From NORP110 sp051251595 (GTDB lineage: Bacteria; Pseudomonadota; Alphaproteobacteria; Rhodobacterales; Rhodobacteraceae), in the NCBI GenBank assembly GCA_051251595.1, contig JBPOFA010000010.1:115678-179677 (forward strand): a DNA stretch of 64,000 nt, given 5' to 3'. A model generated the notes under the pieces. That model searched no databases. It had not been told where the DNA came from and saw only the letters and a list, made by a program, of their open reading frames with translations. The position numbers and the translations under genes are program-made. This document shows, in pieces, positions 50,015-57,950 of this stretch. Positions within the stretch are counted from its first letter, which is position 1, and the number at the start of each line of letters is the position of its first letter.

Positions 50015-51780
50015 GTCAACTGGTTGATACAAATTACGGTGCCAAGACGCTTATCTCTTGGTTCTGGTATACATATATCAAAGAACGCGCTTGGATGTTT
50101 GTTCTTGCCGTCGTCATGATGTCGGCCGAAGGCGCAACCCTTGGTTTGTTGAGCTACATGGTCAAGCCGATGTTTGATCAGATATTTGTCGGTCAAGACA
50201 GAAATTCTGTCATAACAATTTCATTGATTGTCTTTGGCGTCTTCATAGCACGCGCCATAATCGGTTTCGCGCAGCGCTTGTTCATGGCCTATATTACTCG
50301 GAATTTGTCGGCTAAAATTCAGATCGACCTGATACAACATATCTTGCCATTGGATTCCGCCTTTTACCGCATAAATTCTCCCGGACAACTTATCGATAGA
50401 ATTCGTGCCGATACAAATGGGATGATCGGCATTGTTTCGGGAACCTTTTCTGCTGTTGGGCGGGATGTCACTGCACTACTCAGTCTCTTAGTTGTTGCAA
50501 TTTCGATTGACTGGTTTTGGACGTTGTTAGCTCTTGCAGGAGCGCCGCTGATCATGGTTCCCATTCTGATTCTTCAAAAACTGATACGCAAAACAACGCG
50601 GGTAAACCGAAATGCAGCGGCTGGAATTGTGACCCGCCTGGATGAGATATTTCATGGGATCACAACCATAAAACTGAACGGCATCGAAGAACGGGAAGCG
50701 CTGCGTTACGAAGACCAGGTTCGGTTCATGGTTTCATCACAATTGCGTTCGACAGCCGCAGGCGCAGGGATACCTGCCCTTATGGATATCGTTGCAGCGA
50801 TCGGCTTTTTTGGCGTTTTGGTCTATGGTGGCCTTCAGGTTATTGATGGTGTCAAAACCGTTGGCGAGTTCATGTCATTCTTCACCGCAATCGCGCTTCT
50901 ATTTGAACCGATGCGGCGGTTGGGCGGTTTGTCAGGTGCTTGGCAACGTGCGCTTGTCAGCATGGAACGTGTGTACATGATCTTTGAACAGCGCCCCTCG
51001 ATCACGTCTCCGGCGAACCCGATTGCTCTTCCTATCCCAGCCAAGCAGGCTGACGTTGTTTTTGAAAATGTTGATTTTTCATATGGCGATCAGAAAATTC
51101 TAAAAGATGTCAGCTTCCGCGCCGAAGCCGGAAAAACCACCGCTTTGGTTGGCGCTTCTGGCGCGGGCAAAAGCACCATTTTCAATGTCTTCTCGCGTAT
51201 CGTTGACCCCGAAAACGGGCATGTCCGCGTTGGCGAAACCGATGTCCGTGATCTCGACATCAAGGAATTGCGCGACCTGATTTCAGTGGTCACCCAGGAT
51301 ACCATGCTATTCGACGAAACCATTCGAGAAAACATCCTTCTGGGCCATGACGCCACCGACCAAGAGCTGCAGGACGCGCTTGTTGCAGCCCATGTGGCAG
51401 ACTTCCTGCCGAACCTAAAAGACGGCCTGGACAGCAGCACAGGGCCCCGCGGATCAAACCTGTCAGGTGGCCAGCGCCAGCGGGTTGCGATCGCGCGTGC
51501 CATCGTGCGTGACACCCCAATTCTTTTGTTGGATGAGGCCACCTCGGCCCTGGATGCAAAGTCAGAGGCCATCGTGCAAAAGGCGTTGGAACAATTGTCC
51601 GAAGGGCGCACAACGCTTGTCATCGCGCACCGTCTGGCCACCGTCAGGGGCGCCGACAAGATCATCGTGATGGACGAAGGACAAGTTGTCGATCAGGGGA
51701 CCCACGAAGAACTGATCAGCCGAGAAGGTATCTATTCGGTTCTGTATCAGTTGCAATTCTCGGAAGAATCTCGGTCGTAA
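50011..51780 (+). CDS. ABC exporter, MsbA-like half-transporter, 589 aa
   Basis: Fused membrane and ATPase domains of the lipid A/multidrug exporter type. The first ~320 residues hold six membrane helices (WMFVLAVVMMSAEGATLGLL; VITISLIVFGVFIARAIIGF; VTALLSLLVVAISIDWFWTL; and others). The ATPase has Walker A LVGASGAGKSTIFNVFS, signature LSGGQRQRVAIARAIV, Walker B PILLLDEATSALD and the H-loop LVIAHRLATVRGADKI. It probably exports a lipid-linked or polysaccharide molecule as a homodimer. The gene begins inside the phosphatase gene's end; its 3' end overlaps the convergent glycosyltransferase gene by 34 bp. Confidence 0.95.
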   Translation: MSQLVDTNYGAKTLISWFWYTYIKERAWMFVLAVVMMSAEGATLGLLSYMVKPMFDQIFVGQDRNSVITISLIVFGVFIARAIIGFAQRLFMAYITRNLSAKIQIDLIQHILPLDSAFYRINSPGQLIDRIRADTNGMIGIVSGTFSAVGRDVTALLSLLVVAISIDWFWTLLALAGAPLIMVPILILQKLIRKTTRVNRNAAAGIVTRLDEIFHGITTIKLNGIEEREALRYEDQVRFMVSSQLRSTAAGAGIPALMDIVAAIGFFGVLVYGGLQVIDGVKTVGEFMSFFTAIALLFEPMRRLGGLSGAWQRALVSMERVYMIFEQRPSITSPANPIALPIPAKQADVVFENVDFSYGDQKILKDVSFRAEAGKTTALVGASGAGKSTIFNVFSRIVDPENGHVRVGETDVRDLDIKELRDLISVVTQDTMLFDETIRENILLGHDATDQELQDALVAAHVADFLPNLKDGLDSSTGPRGSNLSGGQRQRVAIARAIVRDTPILLLDEATSALDAKSEAIVQKALEQLSEGRTTLVIAHRLATVRGADKIIVMDEGQVVDQGTHEELISREGIYSVLYQLQFSEESRS

Positions 51781-52445
51781 TACCGGCGGGCCAGATCTTT
51801 CGGGTCTGCCCCCAATTGGTAACGCGCTAGGGTGCCAATATTCCGCAGGCTTGTGCGCAGCCACCCGGTTTTTTGATAGCGCGTCGCGCTGGTTGTCGCC
51901 GTCACCGGCAGGCCGCTCAGTTGCCCGCGCAACCGACGGGCAAATTCGACATCCTCCATCAAGGGCATGTCGCGGTAGCCGCCCAGCTTTTGGTACAGCG
52001 CGCGTCGGATCAGCAGCCCCTGATCCCCATAAGGCAACCCGAACCGTGACCGTAAATTCGCCCCCCCTGCCACCAAACGGGGCAAGACACCCGGCGCAGC
52101 AAAGGCCAGCTTGAAATACCCGGCCCGCTGCCCGTCAAGATGCGTAGCAACGGCCTGGGTCCAGCCCGGCGACAATTGCGTATCCGCATGCAGGAACAGA
52201 ATCCACGGCCCACCTGCGGCCTCTGCGCCCCGTTGCAGTTGCGCACCGCGCCCTGCCCCGCCAGTGACCAGGACGGCGCCTGCGGCCTCGGCAATCTGAC
52301 AGGTGGCATCCTGCGATCCACCATCAGAAATGATCAGCTCGCGCAGTATCCCGTCCTCAATCCCTTCCATCAGGCTTGCCAGCGTCCCGGGCAAATGCTC
52401 TGCCGCGTTCAGCGTCGGAATAACAATTGACAATGGCGCGCGCAT
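51747..52445 (-). CDS. Family 2 glycosyltransferase, TIGR04283 type, 232 aa
   Basis: GT2 enzyme of the TIGR04283 group. It begins MRAPLSIVIPTLNAAEHLPG, carries the DXD-like LFLHADTQLSPGWTQAV and nucleotide-sugar segment LRELIISDGGSQDATC, and has the group marks GRGAQLQRGAEAAGG and GLPYGDQGLLIRRALYQKLG with PLMEDVEFARRLR. ATG 52445 follows GGAAGG. Members of this group are associated with arsenosugar biosynthesis or with a radical-SAM/selenodomain partner; no such partner is seen here, so that assignment is only a family hint. Its last 34 bases overlap the ABC exporter gene. Confidence 0.9.
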   Translation of the reverse strand: MRAPLSIVIPTLNAAEHLPGTLASLMEGIEDGILRELIISDGGSQDATCQIAEAAGAVLVTGGAGRGAQLQRGAEAAGGPWILFLHADTQLSPGWTQAVATHLDGQRAGYFKLAFAAPGVLPRLVAGGANLRSRFGLPYGDQGLLIRRALYQKLGGYRDMPLMEDVEFARRLRGQLSGLPVTATTSATRYQKTGWLRTSLRNIGTLARYQLGADPKDLARRYYDRDSSENCN

Positions 52446-52506
52446 ATCGACCTTCCGCTTTCGGGATTGCCCCCTATATTGAGCGCAACAACAAAGGAAA
52501 TGGCAC

Positions 52507-53265
52507 ATGGCGGGCGAACAGGCAACGGGCCGATCGGTTTTCGAGATCACGGGAAAAGACAGCGAGAAATTCTTGCAGGATCTCGTCACCAACGATGTCG
52601 CAAAACTTCAGGGCAAAATCGTTTATGCGGCGTTGTTGTCGCCTCAGGGGAAATATCTGGCTGACTTTTTCCTGACGCAACAGGACGACACGATCTTTCT
52701 GGACGTGGCCACCGATTTTGCGCCCCCGCTGGTTCAGCGTTTGAACATGTATAAACTGCGCGCAGATGTCAGCATTGCGCCATCTGCCCTGCATGTCCTG
52801 CGCGGCGTTGGTACCTCGCCCGAAGGGGCCTTGGCCGATCCGCGGCACCCTGATCTGGGCTGGCGTCTGCTTACGACTGACAGTGGCGACACGCCAAGCG
52901 TTGACTGGGACGCCCTGCGCGTGGCCCATATGATCCCGGAAACCGGGGTAGAGCTGATCGCGAATGAAACCTACATCCTGGAAGCCGGTTTTGAGGCACT
53001 GTCCGGCGTGGATTTCAAAAAGGGCTGCTACGTCGGCCAAGAAGTCACCGCGCGGATGAAACATAAGACAGAGTTGCGCAAAGGTCTGGCCACCGTCACC
53101 GTCTCGCAAGAAGTACCCGTCGGAACGCCAGTGCTTGCAGAGGGTCGCCCCGCAGGAACGCTTTACACCCAAGCCCAGGGGCGCGGCATTGCCTACCTGC
53201 GGTTTGACCGCGCGCAGGGCGACATGACCGCAGGCGACGCCTCGGTGGTCATGGCTACGAATTAG
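52507..53265 (+). CDS. ygfZ: YgfZ/GcvT-like folate-binding protein, 252 aa
   Basis: Folate-dependent protein that supports iron-sulfur cluster enzymes. The diagnostic motif is KGCYVGQE (172-179) with the conserved Cys. The N-terminal GcvT-like domain is visible (FEITGKDSEKFLQDLVTNDV, LLSPQGKYLADFFL) and the C-terminal barrel follows (PVGTPVLAEGRPAGTL). It is divergent from the glycosyltransferase gene with a 61-base gap. The neighbouring sulfotransferase gene begins 16 bases after the stop. Confidence 0.93.
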   Translation: MAGEQATGRSVFEITGKDSEKFLQDLVTNDVAKLQGKIVYAALLSPQGKYLADFFLTQQDDTIFLDVATDFAPPLVQRLNMYKLRADVSIAPSALHVLRGVGTSPEGALADPRHPDLGWRLLTTDSGDTPSVDWDALRVAHMIPETGVELIANETYILEAGFEALSGVDFKKGCYVGQEVTARMKHKTELRKGLATVTVSQEVPVGTPVLAEGRPAGTLYTQAQGRGIAYLRFDRAQGDMTAGDASVVMATN

Positions 53266-53281
53266 ACGGCAAGGTCATCCC

Positions 53282-54043
53282 ATGACAGCGTTCAAATCCT
53301 ACGTCATATGCACAAGCCCCAGAAGCGGCAGCACCTTGCTGTGCAGGCTGTTGGCCCAGACCGGACGCACGGGCAAACCCGGATCGCATTTCCACACCCC
53401 GTCCATGGCGGCGTGGCTGCAAGCCTATGACCTGTCGCCCGCGACATATCCAACGGAACTTGACCAGATCAAAGCAGTATTTGCAGCCGCGATATTGCGT
53501 GGCACCCAAGACACGGGGATATTTGGTTTAAGATTGCAACGGGACAGCTTTGACTTTTTCATGCAACAGCTTGGCCGGCTGCATCCCGGTTTGGCGAATG
53601 ACCATGACCGGTTTACCGCGGCCTTCGGACCGACCCTCTTTATCTACCTCTCCCGACAAGACAAACTGGGTCAGGCGATTTCGCTGACCAAAGCAAATCA
53701 AACCGGGCTGTGGCACAAATCCGTCGACGGTAGCGAATTGGAACGCACCGCGCCGCACCAGGATCCGGTCTATGACGGGGATGAAATTACCCGCCAGCTC
53801 GACCGGCTGACAAAGCTGGATCAGGATTGGCGCGATTGGTTTGCGGCTGAAAACATCGCCCCGCTTGCAATATCCTACGAAGATTTATCTGCGGCCCCGA
53901 CCAAGGTGCTGACGCAAATTTTCAGCCAATTGGGCCTGCCCCCTGACCTTGTGCAAGGCATAGCGCCAAACGTCGCAAAACTGGCAGATGCAACCAGCCA
54001 GGAATGGGCCGAACGTTTTGTCAAAGAAAACCGCGCGCCCTAG
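53282..54043 (+). CDS. Stf0-type sulfotransferase, 253 aa
   Basis: PAPS-dependent sulfotransferase. The 5'-phosphosulfate loop is ICTSPRSGSTLLCRLLAQTG (~9-28), and FIYLSRQDKLGQAISLTKAN holds the 3'-phosphate contact seen in Stf0. YEDLSAAPTKVLTQIFSQLG is the conserved C-terminal segment. Stf0 of mycobacteria makes trehalose-2-sulfate; in alphaproteobacteria the acceptors are mostly unknown glycans or glycolipids. Located just after ygfZ in the same direction, and near a glycosyltransferase and an exporter, which would fit a surface-molecule role. Confidence 0.9.
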   Translation: MTAFKSYVICTSPRSGSTLLCRLLAQTGRTGKPGSHFHTPSMAAWLQAYDLSPATYPTELDQIKAVFAAAILRGTQDTGIFGLRLQRDSFDFFMQQLGRLHPGLANDHDRFTAAFGPTLFIYLSRQDKLGQAISLTKANQTGLWHKSVDGSELERTAPHQDPVYDGDEITRQLDRLTKLDQDWRDWFAAENIAPLAISYEDLSAAPTKVLTQIFSQLGLPPDLVQGIAPNVAKLADATSQEWAERFVKENRAP

Positions 54044-54079
54044 ATCTGTTGTCCGAAAAAAGTTGCGCCCGCCCCATCA

Positions 54080-54103
54080 CTCCTGACAGTACGCTGTCAG
54101 GAG
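54080..54103. promoter_or_regulatory. Perfect palindrome, likely operator of the VOC/WYL operon
   Basis: Arms CTCCTGACAG (54080-54089) and CTGTCAGGAG (54094-54103) with centre TACG. The TGACAG-N4-CTGTCA core is a pattern commonly found upstream of YafY-type regulators. It lies 47 bases before the VOC gene start, so it probably lets the WYL regulator encoded by the second gene control its own operon. Confidence 0.8.
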
Positions 54104-54150
54104 GGGTATGTCACAAGGTGCTCATTGAAACTTCATCGGAGCATTAAACA

Positions 54151-54534
54151 ATGACTGATCACACCAATAACGCCTTGGTTTGGGCCGAAATTCCTGTAAC
54201 CGATATGGAAAAATCTGTTACGTTTTATTCCAAGGTATTTGGATACACCCTGACAATTGACGAAAGCGGGCCGAACCCAATGGCAACATTCCCCAGCAAG
54301 GACGCAATGGGCATCGTCGCGGGGCATCTGTACCCCGGCAAGCCAGCCAGCGACGGCCAAGGCCCTACGGCGCATCTGGCGGTCCCCGACAAGCTGGAAG
54401 ACGCCATGGCGCGTTGCACAGAGGCTGGCGGCCAAGTCCGCAGCCCAATCATCACAATCCCGCCGGGACGCTTTGCCTATGCACAAGATATCGACGGAAA
54501 CTCGATCGGGCTGTTTGAAATGGCCGGGTCCTAA
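54151..54534 (+). CDS. VOC family (glyoxalase/bleomycin-resistance fold) protein, 127 aa
   Basis: Single-chain vicinal-oxygen-chelate protein: LVWAEIPVTDMEKSVTFYSK and VFGYTL at the start, GPTAHLAVPDKLEDAM in the middle, IITIPPGRFAYAQDIDGNSI and GLFEM at the end. The Glu/His metal positions are plausible (WAEIPV; AHLAVP; GLFE). The function of such stand-alone VOC proteins is usually unknown. Its TAA is followed directly by the ATG of the WYL regulator gene, and a perfect operator palindrome lies upstream, so the pair is one small self-regulated unit. Confidence 0.9.
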   Translation: MTDHTNNALVWAEIPVTDMEKSVTFYSKVFGYTLTIDESGPNPMATFPSKDAMGIVAGHLYPGKPASDGQGPTAHLAVPDKLEDAMARCTEAGGQVRSPIITIPPGRFAYAQDIDGNSIGLFEMAGS

Positions 54535-55242
54535 ATGAGACGGGCCGACCGCCTCTTTCAGATCGTGCAACATCTGCGCGGCGGTCGGCTTTTGACGGCG
54601 GCAATGCTGTCCGAACGGCTAGAGGTGTCTGAACGCACCATCTACCGTGACATCGCTGACCTGATCGGCTCTGGCGTCCCGATTGAGGGAGAGGCCGGGG
54701 TCGGTTACCTGATGCGATCCGGCTATGACCTGCCCCCTTTGATGTTTGATAGGGATGAAATCATTGCCCTTGTGGCCGGTGCACGCATGATCCGCGCCTG
54801 GGGCGGAGCCTCGATGGCCCGCGCGGCAGAAGAGGCGTTGATAAAGATCGATGCCGTCCTGCCCGACGCAGAACGCGAACGTGCCAAATCGACCCAGATC
54901 TATGCGATGTCGATGCCGGAAATGACGGACGAACTGCGCCAACGCATCGATCGGATTGAAAGAGCCGTCGAAGATCGGGTGCTTTTGTCACTTTGCTACA
55001 GCGACTCAGAGGGCAATCTTACCGAACGGCCCGTGCGCCCCTTGGGGCTTTGGTTCTGGGGTAAGGTCTGGACCTTGGTGGGATGGTGCGAATTGCGCAA
55101 TGATTTTCGGATGTTTCGATTGGATCGGATCAAAGATCTGACCGAAGGCGAAACATTCACACCAGTAAACGCGCAAAGCCTGACGGTGTTTTATGCCCGT
55201 CAGGCTGAAATGGGTATTCACCGCCGCGACAAACGCCCTTAG
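54535..55242 (+). CDS. YafY-type HTH/WYL regulator, 235 aa
   Basis: DeoR-like helix-turn-helix at the N-terminus (RRADRLFQIVQHLRGGRLLT, SERLEVSERTIYRDIADLIG, VPIEGEAGVGYLMRSGYDLP) joined to a WYL domain (RPVRPLGLWFWGKVWTLVGW, DFRMFRLDRIKDL). WYL proteins bind ligands or nucleic acids and often repress their own operon. The gene follows the VOC gene without a gap and its stop overlaps the stop of efp on the other strand by 4 bp. It likely acts on the palindrome at 54080-54103. Confidence 0.94.
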   Translation: MRRADRLFQIVQHLRGGRLLTAAMLSERLEVSERTIYRDIADLIGSGVPIEGEAGVGYLMRSGYDLPPLMFDRDEIIALVAGARMIRAWGGASMARAAEEALIKIDAVLPDAERERAKSTQIYAMSMPEMTDELRQRIDRIERAVEDRVLLSLCYSDSEGNLTERPVRPLGLWFWGKVWTLVGWCELRNDFRMFRLDRIKDLTEGETFTPVNAQSLTVFYARQAEMGIHRRDKRP

Positions 55243-55802
55243 GCGCGTTCGGCATATTCCATCGTTTCCGTGTTCACCACGATGTCTTCGTCCTGACCGA
55301 CGAACGGGGGCACCATGACTTTGATACCATTGTCCAGAATTGCAGGCTTAAAGCTATTGGCCGCTGTCTGACCTTTAACCACAGGTTCCGTTTCAACCAC
55401 CTTACAGGTAACTTTCTGCGGCAGCGCAGCGCTAAGCGCCTCATCCTCATGGTATTCGATCTTAACAGTCATGCCATCTTGCAGAAACGGGCGGCGGTCC
55501 CCCAAAATCTCTGCAGGCAATTCCATTTGTTCGTAGGTTTCATTGTCCATGAAAACCAGCATGCCGTCAGATTCATAAAGAAACTGTTGGTCTTTCTGAT
55601 CAAGACGAACACGTTCAACTTTGTCAGCTGAACGGAACCTTTCATTGAGCTTAGAGCCGTTGCGAAGATTTCGCAGCTCTACCTGGGCAAAAGCACCGCC
55701 CTTTCCCGGCTTCACGTGGTCCACTTTAACAGCAGCCCACAGGCCACCATCATGTTCCAGAACGTTACCGGGGCGAATTTCATTTCCGTTGATTTTGGGC
55801 AT
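55239..55802 (-). CDS. efp: Elongation factor P, 187 aa
   Basis: Ribosome factor that relieves stalling at polyproline. Three-barrel layout is visible: MPKINGNEIRPGNVLEHDGG, with the tip lysine at 34 (KPGKGGAFAQ), DGMLVFMDNETYEQMELP in the middle barrel and SFKPAILDNGIKVMVPPFVG in the third. The ATG at 55802 matches the family start; one six codons upstream is not needed. Lys34 is where EpmA-type modification occurs in many bacteria. The intergenic region to DUF6280 is 216 bases. Confidence 0.96.
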   Translation of the reverse strand: MPKINGNEIRPGNVLEHDGGLWAAVKVDHVKPGKGGAFAQVELRNLRNGSKLNERFRSADKVERVRLDQKDQQFLYESDGMLVFMDNETYEQMELPAEILGDRRPFLQDGMTVKIEYHEDEALSAALPQKVTCKVVETEPVVKGQTAANSFKPAILDNGIKVMVPPFVGQDEDIVVNTETMEYAERA

Positions 55803-55943
55803 GTGATTAAACCGTGGCATAAGTTTGAATTATTTGTGACACGACCTATATATTCGTGGTGGCCTCCATGCAAGACGACTACATCGTGTGGTGACCGAGC
55901 GTAAGCTATGTACTAACTGCATATGAGGTATTCCTAAACGACA

Positions 55944-55958
55944 TACCCGAATCGGGTA
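55944..55958. promoter_or_regulatory. Palindrome TACCCGA-A-TCGGGTA
   Basis: Perfect 7-base arms around one base, midway between efp and the DUF6280 gene, 61 bases before the latter's start. It could be a regulator site; no candidate is evident. Confidence 0.45.
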
Positions 55959-56018
55959 GAACGTGTCATAAGGAACGCCTCGCCAGAAAGTACAAGAGCA
56001 AGAATAAGGGAAAACGAG

Positions 56019-56339
56019 ATGGCTGACTTCGTTGATGGTACTGCATTCAATTATGAGCAAGGACAACGCGCGCGTAAACTCTTCGCTGCTGTGGTTCTGG
56101 CCGCTCTGGACGATGCAATTGCCGATGACAAAAAATATGGCAATGGACCAGAGCAGATTGCTCGTTGGGCCCGCTCGCGCGATGGTCGCGAAGTATTGTC
56201 ATGCTCTGGGATTGACCCGAATGAACGTGTTGTTTCCGGTCTGATGGAATTTGTTTCCAAAGGTGTTCGCACATCTGTCGCGCTGTCACGCGAAGAAAGC
56301 GAACGTCGCAATGCAGCTCAACAAGCAGAAGCTGCATAA
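56019..56339 (+). CDS. DUF6280 family protein, 106 aa
   Basis: Strongly conserved small protein of Rhodobacterales: MADFVDGTAFNYEQGQRARK, LFAAVVLAALDDAIADDKKY, GNGPEQIARWARSRDGREVL, SCSGIDPNERVVSGLMEFVS. It is mostly helical and soluble, with no known function. Its high conservation suggests a housekeeping or regulatory role. It has its own promoter region with a palindrome and a strong terminator after the stop, so it is probably transcribed alone. The ribosome site AAGGGA lies about 8 bases before the ATG. Confidence 0.93.
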   Translation: MADFVDGTAFNYEQGQRARKLFAAVVLAALDDAIADDKKYGNGPEQIARWARSRDGREVLSCSGIDPNERVVSGLMEFVSKGVRTSVALSREESERRNAAQQAEAA

Positions 56340-56359
56340 ATTAGTTTAATTTATTATTG

Positions 56360-56390
56360 AACGCGCCCCTCTTTAGGGGCGCGTTTTTTA
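56360..56390 (+). terminator. Rho-independent terminator after DUF6280 gene
   Basis: Stem ACGCGCCCCT / AGGGGCGCGT (56361-56370 and 56375-56384), loop CTTT, followed by TTTTTT. It starts about 20 bases after the stop codon. Confidence 0.92.
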
Positions 56391-56498
56391 TTGGCTGAAC
56401 GCTGGCACAGGCACCAAAATGCGCGGCTGACGCTCCCTGCCCCCTTTTCCCGCTGATCAATGACCGTTATGCCCAACACATAGCGACCAAGGGGCGGA

Positions 56499-57950
56499 AT
56501 GACCAAAGCAATCATGATCCAGGGGGCCGGCTCTAACGTCGGGAAGTCCATGTTGGTGGCCGGACTGGCCCGCGCCTGCTTGAACCGAGGCCTGTCCGTC
56601 GCGCCGTTCAAGCCGCAGAACATGTCCAACAATGCAGCCGTGACCATCGATGGCGGCGAAATCGGGCGCGCTCAGGCGTTGCAAGCCCGTGCGGCGGGCC
56701 TTGAGCCGCGCATCGATATGAACCCGGTTCTGCTGAAACCCGAAAGCGACGTAGGCGCGCAGGTCATCTTGCGTGGGAAACGCTACGCCACCCTCAAGGC
56801 GCGGGAGTATGGCAAACAAAAACACACGTTGATGCCTCAGGTTCTGGAAAGCTTTCATGCCCTGGCCAGGGACCACGACCTGATCCTTATCGAAGGGGCC
56901 GGCAGCCCGGCAGAGATCAATCTGCGCCGGGGGGACATTGCCAATATGGGCTTTGCAGAGGCTGCTGACGTGCCCGTTATTCTTGTCGGGGATATCGACC
57001 GGGGCGGCGTCATTGCCCAGATGGTCGGCACCCAATCCGTTTTGCCACCCGAAGACAGAGACCGTATAAAAGCGTTCATAATCAACAAGTTTCGCGGCGA
57101 TCCAAGCCTGTTTTCCGAAGGGCTTGATGAAATCGTGTCGCGCACAAACTGGGCCTCTCTGGGGGTTGTTCCGTGGTTCGAACAGTCCTGGCGTCTCCCG
57201 GCCGAGGACATTTTAGACATTGCGTCCCGCGACGGCGGGGCCGTCAAAATATCTGTCTTGCGGCTCAATAGAATTGCGAATTTTGACGACCTTGATCCGC
57301 TGATGAATGAGCCAAATGTCACGGTGGACCTTATCAATCCCGGGCAAGCCATCCCGGGTGACACGACCCTTGTGCTGATCCCTGGGTCTAAATCCACCAT
57401 CGCAGACCTTGCGGCGCTGCGGGACAACGGATGGGATATCGATCTGCAGGCACATGTCCGTCGCGGCGGATATGTCATGGGAATCTGCGGGGGATATCAG
57501 ATGCTTGGGCAGGATATTCATGACCCGGACGGCATCGAGGGGCCAGTCCCTCATATCAAAGGACTGGGTTTGTTAAACGTCACGACTGTTATGAAACCGG
57601 AAAAACGACTGGCGCTAGAACATGCGTCTTATCTGCCCACGGGCGACCCGGTGACAGGATATGAAATCCATGTCGGCGAAACGACCGGGCCAGATTGCGC
57701 ACGGGCATGGCTTGATGTCGCCGGGCGTGCAGAGGGCGCCTGCTCTGCCAATGGACGCGTGCGCGGCAGCTATTTGCATGGGTTGTTCGCCTCTGACAGC
57801 TTTCGAAACACGATCCTGTCAGAACTTGGGACAACATCCACGGTAAATTTTGACGATAAGATCGAAGAAACGCTGGATGCCTTGGCCGAGTTCATAGAGA
57901 CCCACCTGGACGTTGATCACTTAATCAGCTTGGCCGGCGAGCTTCGCTGA
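56499..57950 (+). CDS. cobQ: Cobyric acid synthase, 483 aa
   Basis: Glutamine-dependent amidotransferase that adds four amide groups to adenosylcobyrinic acid diamide in B12 synthesis. Landmarks: MIQGAGSNVGKSMLVAGLAR (ATP loop), APFKPQNMSNNAAVTIDGGE, IEGAGSPAEINLRRGDIANM, PVILVGDIDRGGVIAQMVGT and the glutaminase nucleophile Cys330 in GICGGYQMLGQDI. The catalytic His of the glutaminase is likely in RGSYLHGLFASD. No B12 riboswitch is apparent in the 108 bases upstream, and no other cob genes are in the window. Confidence 0.96.
   Translation: MTKAIMIQGAGSNVGKSMLVAGLARACLNRGLSVAPFKPQNMSNNAAVTIDGGEIGRAQALQARAAGLEPRIDMNPVLLKPESDVGAQVILRGKRYATLKAREYGKQKHTLMPQVLESFHALARDHDLILIEGAGSPAEINLRRGDIANMGFAEAADVPVILVGDIDRGGVIAQMVGTQSVLPPEDRDRIKAFIINKFRGDPSLFSEGLDEIVSRTNWASLGVVPWFEQSWRLPAEDILDIASRDGGAVKISVLRLNRIANFDDLDPLMNEPNVTVDLINPGQAIPGDTTLVLIPGSKSTIADLAALRDNGWDIDLQAHVRRGGYVMGICGGYQMLGQDIHDPDGIEGPVPHIKGLGLLNVTTVMKPEKRLALEHASYLPTGDPVTGYEIHVGETTGPDCARAWLDVAGRAEGACSANGRVRGSYLHGLFASDSFRNTILSELGTTSTVNFDDKIEETLDALAEFIETHLDVDHLISLAGELR

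Noticed and set aside
56391..56498. Cobalamin riboswitch before cobQ
   Set aside because: The 108 bases are too short and no B12-box-like sequence is visible.
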